Source of the DNA: Celeribacter neptunius
GTDB taxonomy: Bacteria; Pseudomonadota; Alphaproteobacteria; Rhodobacterales; Rhodobacteraceae
Direction of reading: 5' to 3'
DNA length: 64,000 nucleotides
Assembly: GCF_900113955.1 (NCBI RefSeq)
Contig: NZ_FORH01000001.1
Coordinates: forward strand, 1,108,395 to 1,172,394
This document shows, piece by piece, positions 19,881-28,685 of the stretch. Below the pieces are notes generated by a model, which was given only the letters and a program-made list of their open reading frames with translations, was not told the origin of the DNA and did no database searches. The translations under genes and the position numbers were made by a program. Every line of letters begins with the position of its first letter. Within the stretch, counting starts at the first letter, position 1.

Positions 19881-20281
19881 TGACGTCATTCCCAGCAAAA
19901 TCTGCACCGGACGCCAATGCGGAAGAGACCGCGGTCATTCCGCTTGGGACGCTGAACAAGCGCATTCAGGATGAAATGGTCGCCCTCGTCATGCTCGCAG
20001 CCGAGGTGCAGATCGCGCTGGGACCGACGCTCGCAGAGGCAAAAGCGCTGTCACCGGCGGTGCAGCGCAGCCTGCAGGCGATCGACCGGCTGCATCAGAC
20101 CCTGGACGATTTGCAGCGCGTGATGGGTCATCTGTCGACCCAAACCGAACAGGATGCGGTGGCGATCGATCCGCTGAGCGAGGTGATCCGGCTCAGACAT
20201 CTGGCGCATAAGCTGTTCGACAATATCGATGCGCCCTTTGCCCTCTCCGAGGACGATTCCGGCGAGATCGCCTGGTTCTGA
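19880..20281 (+). CDS. Small helical chemotaxis-operon protein with DxxxQ motif (CheT/CheZ-like candidate)
   Basis: A 133-residue, mostly helical protein whose ATG overlaps the stop of the second cheY (TAATG). The long helix around residues 55-86 contains Asp69-Arg-Leu-His-Gln73. DxxxQ is the spacing of the catalytic CheZ residues and of the CheT proteins known from rhizobia, which dephosphorylate CheY-P. A second helix (EVIRLRHLAHKLFDNI) follows, and the tail is acidic with a terminal Trp-Phe. Function is inferred from motif, size and position; a structural role is possible. Confidence 0.6.
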   Translation: MTSFPAKSAPDANAEETAVIPLGTLNKRIQDEMVALVMLAAEVQIALGPTLAEAKALSPAVQRSLQAIDRLHQTLDDLQRVMGHLSTQTEQDAVAIDPLSEVIRLRHLAHKLFDNIDAPFALSEDDSGEIAWF

Positions 20282-20975
20282 CGACCGGGACTCTCTTGGG
20301 ACAGCAAGACTGACCGCCCCGGCGGCCAGTCATTTTGCGTTCTGTCGTTTGGTTCGCCCGCGTCTGGCCCGCGTCTGGCCTATCTCTGGCCTGTTCCCGG
20401 TCTGCCTCTGGCCCGTCTCTGAGCTGCCTGCGCCTGTCGGAACAGGTGGCGGCGGGCCTCTTGCCGGACGACCCGCCGCAGATCTCCCATGTCCCCCCTG
20501 CAGGGAACGCGCAGGGCCGGACATCGGAGCATTGGAATTCGAACCCAGGAAACTCATTCATCGGGAAACGCGTTCCCCAGGAAACACAGTAAGATGCATG
20601 AATGAAAACCGCATGACACATCACTGGCAAGGCGGTCTCTGGCGAGACCGGACGCCCCGTCATGCGCCCCGTTATGCCCTGCCGAGCCAAGTCTCACATA
20701 GGTTCAAACGCAAGTTTCAAACGCAAAATCCAAACGCAAGGTCGACGCCCGCGACGGGAAAGACCGGCTTACAACCTCGTGACCAGCTTGGCAATGGGCC
20801 GGGTCGCCGCACACCTTCACGTTCATTTTCACGTTACGAATCCCTGCACCGGAATGCTATGACCTTGCCAGGATCAGTGTCGTGCATCCGCACCGCTGAG
20901 GATCACGACGCACAGGGATTGGCACATGGGGCTCAGAGACAGGCATCCTCGCCGCTTGCCCGCAAGGAGTACGAG
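20282..20975. other. 694-bp gene-free region with short repeats
   Basis: No protein frame here has a good ribosome site plus recognisable sequence. The left part has repeated TCTGGCC motifs (about 20363-20420). At 20705-20743 there are three tandem 13-bp units each starting CAAACGCAA. CATTCAT (about 20557) and ATGAATG (about 20598) form a short dyad near GGAAACGCGTTCCC. The right end should hold the promoter of the MarR gene. The left end lies past the che operon; no hairpin terminator was recognised there. Confidence 0.5.
20705..20743. repeat. Three tandem 13-bp iteron-like units
   Basis: CAAACGCAA begins at 20705, 20718 and 20731, each followed by four variable bases, giving an exact 13-bp period. 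Regular spacing suggests either a protein-binding array or a slippage product. It lies about 230 bases before the MarR start. Confidence 0.7.
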
Positions 20976-21440
20976 ATGACGGCCTCAAAGAAAGCGCCGC
21001 AGACGCCGGAGCATTTCCGTGACAGCTGGCCCTATTTCTGGATCAACCGGATCACCGCCTATTACACATTGGCGCTGGAGAAGCGGCTCAAACCCCTGGG
21101 CATCGACGTGCCGCGCTGGCGGGTGATGATCTCGCTCTACCAACAGGATTATCTGTCGATCTCCGAAGTCGCCGATTTCGCCACGCTCAAACTCAACACC
21201 ACGACCAAGATCGTCCAGCGCATGCTGGCCGACGATCTGCTCACCCGCCGGGTGCGTCCGAACGACGGGCGGGTGACCGAAGTGTGTCTGACCGAAAAGG
21301 GCGACCGGCTGCGCGCCCGGGCGTTGATTGAGGTGGAGCGCATCGGCACCGAGAGCTTTCACAACATCACCCCGGCGGAGCGAGCGACCCTCAACCATGT
21401 TCTGGCGCGGATCAGCGGCGATCTGCAAAAGCTGATCTGA
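20976..21440 (+). CDS. MarR-family regulator
   Basis: A 154-residue winged-helix regulator: DVPRWRVMISLYQQDYLSIS is the first helix pair, LNTTTKIVQRMLADDLLTRR the recognition helix, and RPNDGRVTEVCLTEKGDRL the wing. Start chosen at the ATG after AAGGAG. It precedes a 2-hydroxyacid dehydrogenase by 117 bases in the same direction, so that gene may be its target. The ligand is unknown. Confidence 0.88.
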   Translation: MTASKKAPQTPEHFRDSWPYFWINRITAYYTLALEKRLKPLGIDVPRWRVMISLYQQDYLSISEVADFATLKLNTTTKIVQRMLADDLLTRRVRPNDGRVTEVCLTEKGDRLRARALIEVERIGTESFHNITPAERATLNHVLARISGDLQKLI

Positions 21441-21557
21441 GCGTTTCTGCCCGGCCCCTTTGCGCCCTGCCGGCGCCTCACGAGGGGTGACCACGCCCGG
21501 GTTTCCCGCTAGGTATCGCAAGATCCGCCCAAAATCCCGCAGCTCGAAGAGGCCCGC

Positions 21558-22499
21558 TTGCCCGTCATCGTCAATCAGATCGACCCGGAATTCGGCGAGA
21601 TACTCGCCCGTCACCCGAGCCTGCCGAAAGTGATCGACCATTTCGACCGGGCGCACCCCTGGGAGCTGCCGGAAGAGACGGAGGTGTTGATCACCCGCGC
21701 CTTTCGCAGCTGGCCGGAGACGCCCGAAACGATCCGCTTTCCCAACCTGAAATGGGTCCAGACCTTTTCCGCCGGCATCGAAATCTATCCCGAGGCGCTG
21801 ATGCGGGGCCGGATCGTCACCAATGGACGCGGCCTCACCGCGCCGCAGATCGCCGAATATGTCCTGGCCGCCATGCTCTTGGTGGAAAAGGATATTTTCG
21901 GCGCCCGCACCCGCTCACCCGAGGATTGGGGCACACGGGTCTTTGGCACGCTCGAGGGCAAGGTGCTCGGCCTCATAGGCTATGGCGCGATTGGCGCCGA
22001 GGTGGCGAAACGCGCCCGCGCCTTTGACATGGAGGTTCTCGCCTGCCGTCGCGGCGACTGGTCGGACGATGTGCCCGAGGGGCTTGCCCCCTGCGCCACG
22101 CCGGAAGAGGTGCTGTCGCGCGCCGATCACGCGGTGCTGGCGATGCCGCTGACACCTCAGACGGAGCGCATGGTCGATGATGCGTTGCTGGCCCATGCCA
22201 AACCGGGGTTGCATCTGATCAATGTCGCCCGCGGTGCGCTGGTCGATCAGGTGGCACTTTTGCGGGCGCTCGATGACGGACGGCTCGGCAAGGCAACGCT
22301 CGACGTCACCCATCCGGAACCGCCCGCGGCAAATGATCCGATCTGGACCCATCCGAAAGTGCTTTTGACCCCGCATGAATCCTACAAGGGCGGGCAAGCG
22401 GAACGGCGCAAGTTCGAGCAGAAAACGCTCGACAATCTCGACGCCTTCCTCACCGGCGCGCCGATGCGCGACGTGGTCGATCTCGGGCGCGGCTATTGA
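21558..22499 (+). CDS. D-isomer-specific 2-hydroxyacid dehydrogenase
   Basis: A 313-residue NAD(P)H-dependent oxidoreductase of the GhrA-like branch. The Rossmann motif is VLGLIGYGAIGAEVAKRARA. The catalytic Arg lies in NVARGALVDQ, the Glu in DVTHPEPP and the His in LTPHES. The start is TTG with GAAGAGG seven bases upstream; no better ATG exists. Substrate (glyoxylate, hydroxypyruvate or another 2-keto acid) cannot be decided. Ends 37 bases from a convergent lipoprotein gene. Confidence 0.9.
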   Translation: MPVIVNQIDPEFGEILARHPSLPKVIDHFDRAHPWELPEETEVLITRAFRSWPETPETIRFPNLKWVQTFSAGIEIYPEALMRGRIVTNGRGLTAPQIAEYVLAAMLLVEKDIFGARTRSPEDWGTRVFGTLEGKVLGLIGYGAIGAEVAKRARAFDMEVLACRRGDWSDDVPEGLAPCATPEEVLSRADHAVLAMPLTPQTERMVDDALLAHAKPGLHLINVARGALVDQVALLRALDDGRLGKATLDVTHPEPPAANDPIWTHPKVLLTPHESYKGGQAERRKFEQKTLDNLDAFLTGAPMRDVVDLGRGY

Positions 22500-22536
22500 T
22501 CCGCGCCCGGGTCAGGCATGGCTTGCGACGCTCGGA

Positions 22537-22725
22537 TCAGGCGCCTTTGAAGTCCGGCACGGAAACCGGTTCGAGATCCGCCGGGCTCTGGCCGGCCTCG
22601 ATCTCCTGACAGGCCACCGGGTAGTGATCGGCGGTGGTGCATTGCGACACCGGGTATTTCTCCATCTCGGCGCAGGCAGAGAGGGCCATGGTGGCCAGAA
22701 CGGCGGGTAGGATCAGCTTTTTCAT
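22537..22725 (-). CDS. Small lipoprotein
   Basis: A 62-residue protein starting MKKLILPAVLATMALSAC: basic N-terminus, hydrophobic core and a lipobox (LSAC) whose Cys18 would be acylated. The mature part contains two more cysteines (QCTTADHYPVACQE) that could form a disulfide. Start set by GGAG upstream. No family recognised. Divergent from another small lipoprotein. Confidence 0.75.
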   Translation of the reverse strand: MKKLILPAVLATMALSACAEMEKYPVSQCTTADHYPVACQEIEAGQSPADLEPVSVPDFKGA

Positions 22726-22946
22726 CTCGGGAACTCCATTGTAACGCCCATATTTGCTCGGGCATGAGTGCTGGGGGATGATCTGCATTTATTCGCTTTG
22801 ACACGCATATCAACATGATCCACATCAAAAACTGAACTAATCGGTTCACTTTTTGTGACCTGTGCAAATGTCAGCCCGAAAGCCTCTTCCCCTACCCGGG
22901 AGATCGGTTACCCTGTCCGCGATGCGCATTCTCACAAGGCTCTGTC

Positions 22947-23294
22947 GTGGCTCGGATTTCCCTCTGTCTTTCCCTCTCTCTCGCCCTGTTGACCGGCTGC
23001 TATGGCTTTGTGGTCGATCACCGGGCTTACGGTTCGCAGGACGGCGCCACGGCCATGCTGTCGATCACGGCAGATCACCGCCTCAATCGCCTGAGCATTT
23101 CACATTGTGACGGGCAGGAAGAGCCGCTGGTGCTGGTGGCCCGCCGTTCCGACGATCCGCGCCGCTATCCGGCCTGGCAGGTCACGGTCGATGCCGAGAC
23201 CTGTTACGAGATCGAAGCCGGGTCCTGGCGCGTCACTCTCTACAAGCGGCTGACACTCGCCCCGGGCGAGGTCGCGCGGATCGAGATCGACTGA
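22947..23294 (+). CDS. Small lipoprotein
   Basis: A 115-residue protein from a GTG start (AAGG upstream), beginning MARISLCLSLSLALLTGC. The LLTGC lipobox marks a signal peptidase II site. The mature part is beta-rich (TAMLSITADHRLNRLSI; LVLVARRSDDP; SWRVTLYKRLTLAPGE) with a possible disulfide between His-Cys-Asp and Thr-Cys-Tyr. Function unknown. Convergent with ade. Confidence 0.7.
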   Translation: MARISLCLSLSLALLTGCYGFVVDHRAYGSQDGATAMLSITADHRLNRLSISHCDGQEEPLVLVARRSDDPRRYPAWQVTVDAETCYEIEAGSWRVTLYKRLTLAPGEVARIEID

Positions 23295-23340
23295 GGCCCG
23301 CGTGGGCCCGCGCGCCGGCGCCCTGAGAAGATCCGCGCCC

Positions 23341-25035
23341 TCAGGCGATGATCTCGAATTTGTTGACGTCAACCATGCCGCGATCGGTGATCTTGAGCGC
23401 GGGGATCACGGGAAGCGCCAGAAACGCCAGTTGCAAAAACGGCTCTTCCAGCGTCACGCCCAGCGATTTCGCCGCCGCGCGCAGGAGGGCGAGGTGATCA
23501 CGTACCACTTCGAACGGCTCGAGGCTCATCAGCCCCGCCACCGGCAGCGCCAGTTCGGCCAGCACCTTGCCCCCCTTGGTGACGACAAACCCGCCCTCGA
23601 TCTCAGAGAGCCGATTGGCGGCCAGCGCCATGTCTTCGTAATCGACGCCGACACAGGCGATGTTGTGATGGTCGTGACAGACGGTGGAGGCAATCGCCCC
23701 GGATTTGAGGCCGAAGCCTTTGACAAAGCCCGAAGCGATATTGCCATTCTTGCCGTGGCGCTCGATGACAGTGATCCGGGTGAGATCGCGGGCCGGATCG
23801 GGGGCCTTGTCGCCATCCCTGATCGGCACCTGTTCTTTCAGGTGCTCGGTGATGATCTTGCCCTCAATGATACCGATCACATCGGTCTCTTCGCGATTGC
23901 CCGTGGCGCGAAAATCTTCCGCCCGGACCATCGGTGCCTTGACCGAACCACGTCCCACCGGCGCGACATGGCCACGGGCGGCAAACGCCTCCTCCGTGAC
24001 TTCGACGCCCCCGGCAAAGACCATGGCAGCGTTGCATTTTTCCAGAGAGTCCAACACCACGATATCGGCGCGTTTGCCCGGCGCGATCATGCCGCGATCC
24101 TTGAGACCAAAGGCCTCGGCGGCCGAGAGCGTGGCGGCGCGGTAAACGGCCAAGGCCGGGCTGCCCAGCTCGATCAGCGTGCGGATGACATAGTCGAGAT
24201 GGCCGTATTCGCCGATGTCCAAAGGATTGCGGTCATCGGTGCACAGGCACATGTAAGGCGCGGTGAAGTGGCTCAGCAGCGGTTGCAGCGCATGCATGTC
24301 CTTTGAGACGGAGCCCTCACGGATCAGCACCCGCATGCCCTTGCGCAGCTTCTCGCGCGCCTCTTCCACCGTGGTCGCCTCATGTTCGGTGCGAATGCCC
24401 GCCGAAATATAGGCATTGAGATCGCGCCCCGAGAGCTGCGGACAATGGCCGTCGATATGGGCATCCTCATAGAGGCGGATTTTCTTCATCGCCTCCGGGT
24501 CGCGATAGATCACCCCCGGGTAATTCATGAATTCCGCCATGCCGATGCCCGACGGGTGCCCCATCAACTCGGCGAGATCCCCGGCCAGAAGCTCGGCGCC
24601 CGCCGTCTCCATATGGGTCGAGGGCACACAGGAAGAAAGCTGCACCCGGATCGACATCAGCGTGTGTTGCGAGGCCTCCTGAAAATAGCGGATGCCCGGC
24701 GCGCCGATCACATTGGCGATCTCATGCGGATCGCAGATCGCCGTGGTCACCCCGCGCGGCAAGACGCAACGGTCGAATTCGAACGGTGTGACCAGCGAGC
24801 TTTCGATATGCAGATGCGTGTCGATGAAGCCGGGCACGATCACCTTGCCGGTGACATCGATCTCGCGCTTGCCCTCGTAGCTCTCGTAGACCCCGGCGAT
24901 GCGCTCGCCGACGATCGCGACATCGCCCTGAATGAGCTCGCCGGTCATCAAATCGAAAATCATCCCGCCCTTCAGCACGATATCGGCCGGGGCCTCGCCC
25001 CGCGCCACGGCAATACGCTGTTCCAGATCGCTCAT
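23341..25035 (-). CDS. ade: Adenine deaminase
   Basis: A 564-residue amidohydrolase that converts adenine to hypoxanthine. Metal-site motif [15 protein letters not shown], then [15 protein letters not shown] and later CLCTDDRNP, with the C-terminal adenine-deaminase domain ([21 protein letters not shown]). Start taken as MSDLEQ because AGGAG has ideal 5-base spacing to that ATG; two upstream in-frame ATGs (25038, 25053) are alternatives. Works in purine salvage, upstream of IMP made or used by GuaB. Ends next to a convergent lipoprotein gene. Confidence 0.95.
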   Translation of the reverse strand: MSDLEQRIAVARGEAPADIVLKGGMIFDLMTGELIQGDVAIVGERIAGVYESYEGKREIDVTGKVIVPGFIDTHLHIESSLVTPFEFDRCVLPRGVTTAICDPHEIANVIGAPGIRYFQEASQHTLMSIRVQLSSCVPSTHMETAGAELLAGDLAELMGHPSGIGMAEFMNYPGVIYRDPEAMKKIRLYEDAHIDGHCPQLSGRDLNAYISAGIRTEHEATTVEEAREKLRKGMRVLIREGSVSKDMHALQPLLSHFTAPYMCLCTDDRNPLDIGEYGHLDYVIRTLIELGSPALAVYRAATLSAAEAFGLKDRGMIAPGKRADIVVLDSLEKCNAAMVFAGGVEVTEEAFAARGHVAPVGRGSVKAPMVRAEDFRATGNREETDVIGIIEGKIITEHLKEQVPIRDGDKAPDPARDLTRITVIERHGKNGNIASGFVKGFGLKSGAIASTVCHDHHNIACVGVDYEDMALAANRLSEIEGGFVVTKGGKVLAELALPVAGLMSLEPFEVVRDHLALLRAAAKSLGVTLEEPFLQLAFLALPVIPALKITDRGMVDVNKFEIIA

Positions 25036-25068
25036 CATCTCTCTCCTATTCACCCGCTACACCCGCCT

Positions 25069-25095
25069 TACACACGCACGCCCTACACACGCACG
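25069..25095. repeat. 15-bp-period duplication of the cysG 3' end
   Basis: TACACACGCACG occurs at 25069-25080 and 25084-25095. The right copy encodes the last codons and stop of the leftward cysG-like gene; the left copy lies directly after it and keeps the frame, giving a second in-frame TAG. Confidence 0.7.
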
Positions 25096-26063
25096 GCAGG
25101 CACACGTTCCAGATCCGCAGGCAGGCCGAGCGCTGCCCGCTCCGCGTCGCGCCGCGGCACCAACCAGACCACGCGCTGTCCCTTGTCATAGGCGCGCATT
25201 GCGACATTGCGTTGATCCGACAACAGCCAATCCTCGGTGCCGTAATCGCGCCCGACGACGATCCGCGCCGCATCGCGCCGCGCCAGCTCGAGCATCGGGG
25301 CAAATTCCGGCTCGGTACAGATCACCAGATCGGCCTCCTGCAAGCGCTGAACCGCGCGCAGCGTCAAAAGATCCGGGTCCAGCGCGCCAACGGGCAGAAG
25401 CGCCACCTGCCCCGTGCCCGGTGCATCCGGCGCCCCACCCGCGTTGATCGCGGCCTTGATCGTATCAAAAGCCGCGCGCTCGGCACCGCTGGCAAACAGC
25501 CGTCGCGGCGTCTCGTGATAGACCCAGCGCCAGAACGGCCGGCGTTTCTCGCGCGGTACGCTTTCGGCCACCGCGTCGCGCATCCGCCCGCCAAAGGCGA
25601 CGAACTCCCCCAGTTTCGGCTCGAGAATCTCCTCGAGCCTCGTCTTGATCTGCCGCGCCAGCACCGGCGCTGCCCCTTCGGTGCCGATCGCCACGACGAG
25701 CGGATCGCGATCCACCAGCGACGGCGTGGTGGCCTCGCAGAGATCCGGCCGGTCAACCACGTTCACCAGAGCGCCGGCACGACGCACGATCTGATAGATC
25801 TCCGCATCGCGCGCCTCGTCCTCGGTGCAGACAAACACCAGTGCAGCGCCTTCGAACAGGCTCTCGGAGATCTCATCGGTCACATGGTGCGCCCGGCCCT
25901 CCGAGACCAGCGCCTGCAGCTCCGGTTCCAGCTCTGCGGCCACGAAGCTCAGGTGCGCTTCGGTCTTGAGCATCAACCGGGCCTTCTGGGCCGCCGTTTC
26001 TCCCCCCCCGACGATCACCACGTCTCGCTCGGCCATCCTGAGAAACATAGGGAAAAATTTCAT
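25083..26063 (-). CDS. cysG: Siroheme synthase: complete precorrin-2 dehydrogenase/chelatase half, vestigial methyltransferase half
   Basis: A 326-residue protein. Residues 1-205 form a normal CysG N-terminal/Met8 module (DVVIVGGGETAAQKARLMLK; TEGAAPVLARQIKTRLEEIL) for NAD-dependent oxidation of precorrin-2 and iron insertion. From about 216 the sequence resembles the start of the SUMT domain (GQVALLPVGALDPDLLTLRA; DLVICTEPEF; RIVVGRDYG), but the GAGPGD motif is lost and it stops after about 110 residues, before GGDPFIFGRGG. Methylation must therefore be done by a separate CobA. Siroheme serves sulfite or nitrite reductase. Confidence 0.88.
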   Translation of the reverse strand: MKFFPMFLRMAERDVVIVGGGETAAQKARLMLKTEAHLSFVAAELEPELQALVSEGRAHHVTDEISESLFEGAALVFVCTEDEARDAEIYQIVRRAGALVNVVDRPDLCEATTPSLVDRDPLVVAIGTEGAAPVLARQIKTRLEEILEPKLGEFVAFGGRMRDAVAESVPREKRRPFWRWVYHETPRRLFASGAERAAFDTIKAAINAGGAPDAPGTGQVALLPVGALDPDLLTLRAVQRLQEADLVICTEPEFAPMLELARRDAARIVVGRDYGTEDWLLSDQRNVAMRAYDKGQRVVWLVPRRDAERAALGLPADLERVPAVRV

Positions 26064-26392
26064 GCCGGCATGACCTCTTTTGTCGGGATCTTTTCGCGCG
26101 CTTTATGCGCGTTTGGCTGAGAGTCTCGCATCGGCGCGGAAATGACAAGAGTGCGCAGGAGATGAGCCCCCACAAGACCGCCATTTATGATACGCTTCAC
26201 ATATAGGTTTGCGTAATCGCGCAGGGCGCTCCTTGAACTGCGCGCCTGTACGCGCGGCGGGCGCATTTTCGTATCGGGGTGTTGTAAATCTCTGGTTCAA
26301 AAAACCTTTTCTTGACAATTCCCGCGCAAAGAACTGGGTTGAAACAGCCGCCCTGTTTCGCAGAATGCAAATATGAGTGAGGACCGCCCAGA
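26064..26392. promoter_or_regulatory. Divergent cysG/glpD control region
   Basis: A 329-bp gap without a credible gene. It has a perfect -35-like TTGACA at 26312-26317 on the glpD side, with only a poor -10 candidate 17 bases on. On the cysG side an AT-rich stretch (about 26187-26206) reads CCTATATGTGAAGCG and ATCATAAAT on the minus strand. CGCGC/GCGCG repeats near 26097 and 26258 form short dyads. No operator could be assigned. Confidence 0.4.
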
Positions 26393-28012
26393 ATGGCTAA
26401 CCCGGTTTCGTCCAATCCCGCCCCGCGTGATCCGTCCGAGGATCCGACAGAGACGCTCAATGATCTCTTCGTCATCGGCGGCGGCATCAATGGCTGCGGC
26501 ATCGCCCGCGACGCCGCCGGGCGCGGGCTTTCGGTCGCTTTGGCCGAGATGGGCGATCTGGCTCAGGCGACCTCTTCGGCCTCCTCCAAGATGTTCCACG
26601 GTGGGCTCCGATATCTCGAATATGGCGAAGTGCGACTGGTGCGCGAGGCTTTGGCGGAACGCGAGGTGCTTTTGAACGCCATGCCGCATATCGCCTTTCC
26701 GATGCGCTTCGTGCTGCCGCTCTCGCGCGAGATGCGGTTTGACGCCGACACGCCGATCTCGAAACTGCTGAAATACACCATGCCCTGGCTCAAGGGGCAG
26801 CGCCCCGGCTGGATCATCCGCATCGGGCTCTGGATGTACGACCATCTCGGCAAGCGCAAGATCCTGCCCGGCACCTCCGGTTATGATCTCGCCGACCGGC
26901 CGGAAGGCGCGCCCCTCAAGGACATGTTCAAACATGCGCTCGAATATTCCGATGTCTGGGTCGATGACGCGCGGCTGGTGGTCCTGAACGCCATGGATGC
27001 CCGCGATCACGGCGCAACGGTGATGGTGCGGACCAAGGTCACCTCAGCACGGCGGATGGCGGATCATTGGGAGATCGAGATCAGCCGCCTGGATGGCACA
27101 CAGGAGAGGCTCAGGGCGAAAGCACTGGTCAATGCCGGCGGCCCCTGGGTGGCCGATATCATTTCCGGCGTGATCGGTGAGAACAGCCGCGAAAGCGTGC
27201 GCCTGGTGCGTGGCTCGCATATCGTCGTTCCGCGCATCGCGGAACATGACAAGGCCTATTTCCTGCAAGGCAGCGACGGGCGGGTCATCTTTTTCCTGCC
27301 GTTTCAACGCGATTTCACCATGATCGGCACCACCGAGGTGACGCATGAGACCGACCCGCTCGGGGCCGAGGCGACATTCGAGGAAAAACGCTACCTGTTG
27401 GATTTCGCCAATCAATACCTGAAGGTGCCGCTGACCCAGGCCGATGTGGTGCATAGTTTCGCAGGGGTTCGCCCGCTCTATGAGGACGGGGCCAAATCCG
27501 CCACGGCGGCGACCCGCGAATATGTGCTGTCTCTGGATGAGAACGGCCCGCCACTCCTCAATGTTTTCGGCGGCAAGATCACCACCTATCGCAAGCTGGC
27601 CGAGGCCGCCCTCGAAAAACTCGGCAAATTCTTCACCATGACCCAGCCCTGGACCGCCGAGGCGATGCTCCCCGGTGGCTTCACCTATGGCCGGGACGCC
27701 GAACAGATCACCTCACTCACCATGCAATACCCGTTTCTCAGCCATGATGCCGCCGACCGTCTGGTACATCTCTACGGCCGCAACGCCGCCGCTATCTTCG
27801 ACGATGTGGTCGGCGCCACAGATATGGGGCGCGATTTCGGCCACGGGCTCACCGAGGCCGAGCTGCGCTATCTGGTGCGCGAGGAATTCGCCCGCGAGGT
27901 CGAGGATGTGATCTGGCGCCGCACCAAGCTCGGACTTTACCTCTCCGCCGCCGAGATCGCCGCGATCGACGACTGGATGCGACAGCACGTGCCGTTGCTC
28001 GTCGATCAGTGA
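26393..28012 (+). CDS. glpD: Aerobic glycerol-3-phosphate dehydrogenase
   Basis: A 539-residue FAD enzyme of the inner membrane that oxidises glycerol-3-phosphate to dihydroxyacetone phosphate and reduces ubiquinone. FAD motif FVIGGGINGCGIARDAAGRG starts at about 26; SSKMFHGGLRYLEYGEVRLV, VRGSHIVVPR and HSFAGVRPLYEDGA are family hallmarks; a C-terminal helical cap follows. GAGG lies 11 bases before the ATG. It stands alone, so glycerol uptake and kinase genes must be elsewhere. Confidence 0.96.
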   Translation: MANPVSSNPAPRDPSEDPTETLNDLFVIGGGINGCGIARDAAGRGLSVALAEMGDLAQATSSASSKMFHGGLRYLEYGEVRLVREALAEREVLLNAMPHIAFPMRFVLPLSREMRFDADTPISKLLKYTMPWLKGQRPGWIIRIGLWMYDHLGKRKILPGTSGYDLADRPEGAPLKDMFKHALEYSDVWVDDARLVVLNAMDARDHGATVMVRTKVTSARRMADHWEIEISRLDGTQERLRAKALVNAGGPWVADIISGVIGENSRESVRLVRGSHIVVPRIAEHDKAYFLQGSDGRVIFFLPFQRDFTMIGTTEVTHETDPLGAEATFEEKRYLLDFANQYLKVPLTQADVVHSFAGVRPLYEDGAKSATAATREYVLSLDENGPPLLNVFGGKITTYRKLAEAALEKLGKFFTMTQPWTAEAMLPGGFTYGRDAEQITSLTMQYPFLSHDAADRLVHLYGRNAAAIFDDVVGATDMGRDFGHGLTEAELRYLVREEFAREVEDVIWRRTKLGLYLSAAEIAAIDDWMRQHVPLLVDQ

Positions 28013-28028
28013 GGCGCATGTACCGCGC

Positions 28029-28574
28029 CTAGATCTCCGGGTGCCCTTCCACGACCTGTTGAAACGCCGTCAGGTAGCTCCGCAGGTCCGCGATCGTCTC
28101 GGGGGCGGCCAGAACCGCGTCACGTTCCGCGGCGCTGAGCGACATGAGCGGCAGGCGCCAGAACACGTCTTCGGCAAAACGGCTGGTGATCGTGGACAGC
28201 ACCCGGCGCAGATCGGTCAGCATATCGTCGCCGCGATGCGAGGCATGAACGAGCGCGATGGGTTTGCCAATCACCGCCTCGCCGGAAACCAGCCAGTCGA
28301 TGGCATTCTTGAGCCCGCCGGGAATGGCCCGGACATATTCCGGTGAGGAAATGATCACGCCGTCGGCCGCGTCGATCTCGGCAATGAAGGCGGCCACGGC
28401 GGCCGGGCGGTCCGCCCCATCGCGGTCGGGGGTGAAAATCGGCAGGTCCCAGATCGCATCACAGATCGCGATCTCGATGCCTTCGGGCGCGTGAATGCGG
28501 AGCGCTTCGAGCAGCGCGCGGTTGCTCGACCCTTTACGTCCGCTGCCCGAAAGCGCCAGAATTTTCAAAGTCAT
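28029..28574 (-). CDS. NADPH-dependent FMN reductase family protein
   Basis: A 181-residue flavodoxin-like protein: ILALSGSGRKGSSNRALLEAL is the FMN phosphate-binding loop, DGVIISSPEYVRAIPGGLKNAIDWL the conserved flavin and dimer motif. The family includes azoreductase/quinone reductase and SsuE-like enzymes. Start at MTLKILAL is fixed by GGGAGGGG seven bases upstream. Ends 16 bases from the convergent glpD stop. Physiological acceptor unknown. Confidence 0.88.
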   Translation of the reverse strand: MTLKILALSGSGRKGSSNRALLEALRIHAPEGIEIAICDAIWDLPIFTPDRDGADRPAAVAAFIAEIDAADGVIISSPEYVRAIPGGLKNAIDWLVSGEAVIGKPIALVHASHRGDDMLTDLRRVLSTITSRFAEDVFWRLPLMSLSAAERDAVLAAPETIADLRSYLTAFQQVVEGHPEI

Positions 28575-28604
28575 GACAACGCCCCTCCCTGAGATCCCGG
28601 CAGA

Positions 28605-28634
28605 AAAACGCAAAAGGGCGGGAAAGTCCCGCCC
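28605..28634 (-). terminator. Terminator of the xyl operon
   Basis: GGGCGGGA at 28616-28623 pairs with TCCCGCCC at 28627-28634 around a 3-base loop. On the minus strand it is followed by TTTTGCGTTTTT. It lies 52 bases past the xylA stop and just before the flavin reductase gene. Confidence 0.88.
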
Positions 28635-28685
28635 TCTCGTTATCTTGTCCGATCACAGCTTTGCGAGCCGTGTCCGCCCGCCTGC

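Noticed and set aside
20229-20975. Upstream extension of the MarR gene to a 403-residue protein
   Set aside because: The extra 249 residues have no recognisable fold and overlap the end of the che operon; a proper ribosome site lies directly before the 154-residue MarR start.
26312-26340. A strong sigma-70 promoter before glpD
   Set aside because: TTGACA is perfect, but no acceptable -10 lies 16-18 bases downstream; listed only as a weak element of the control region.
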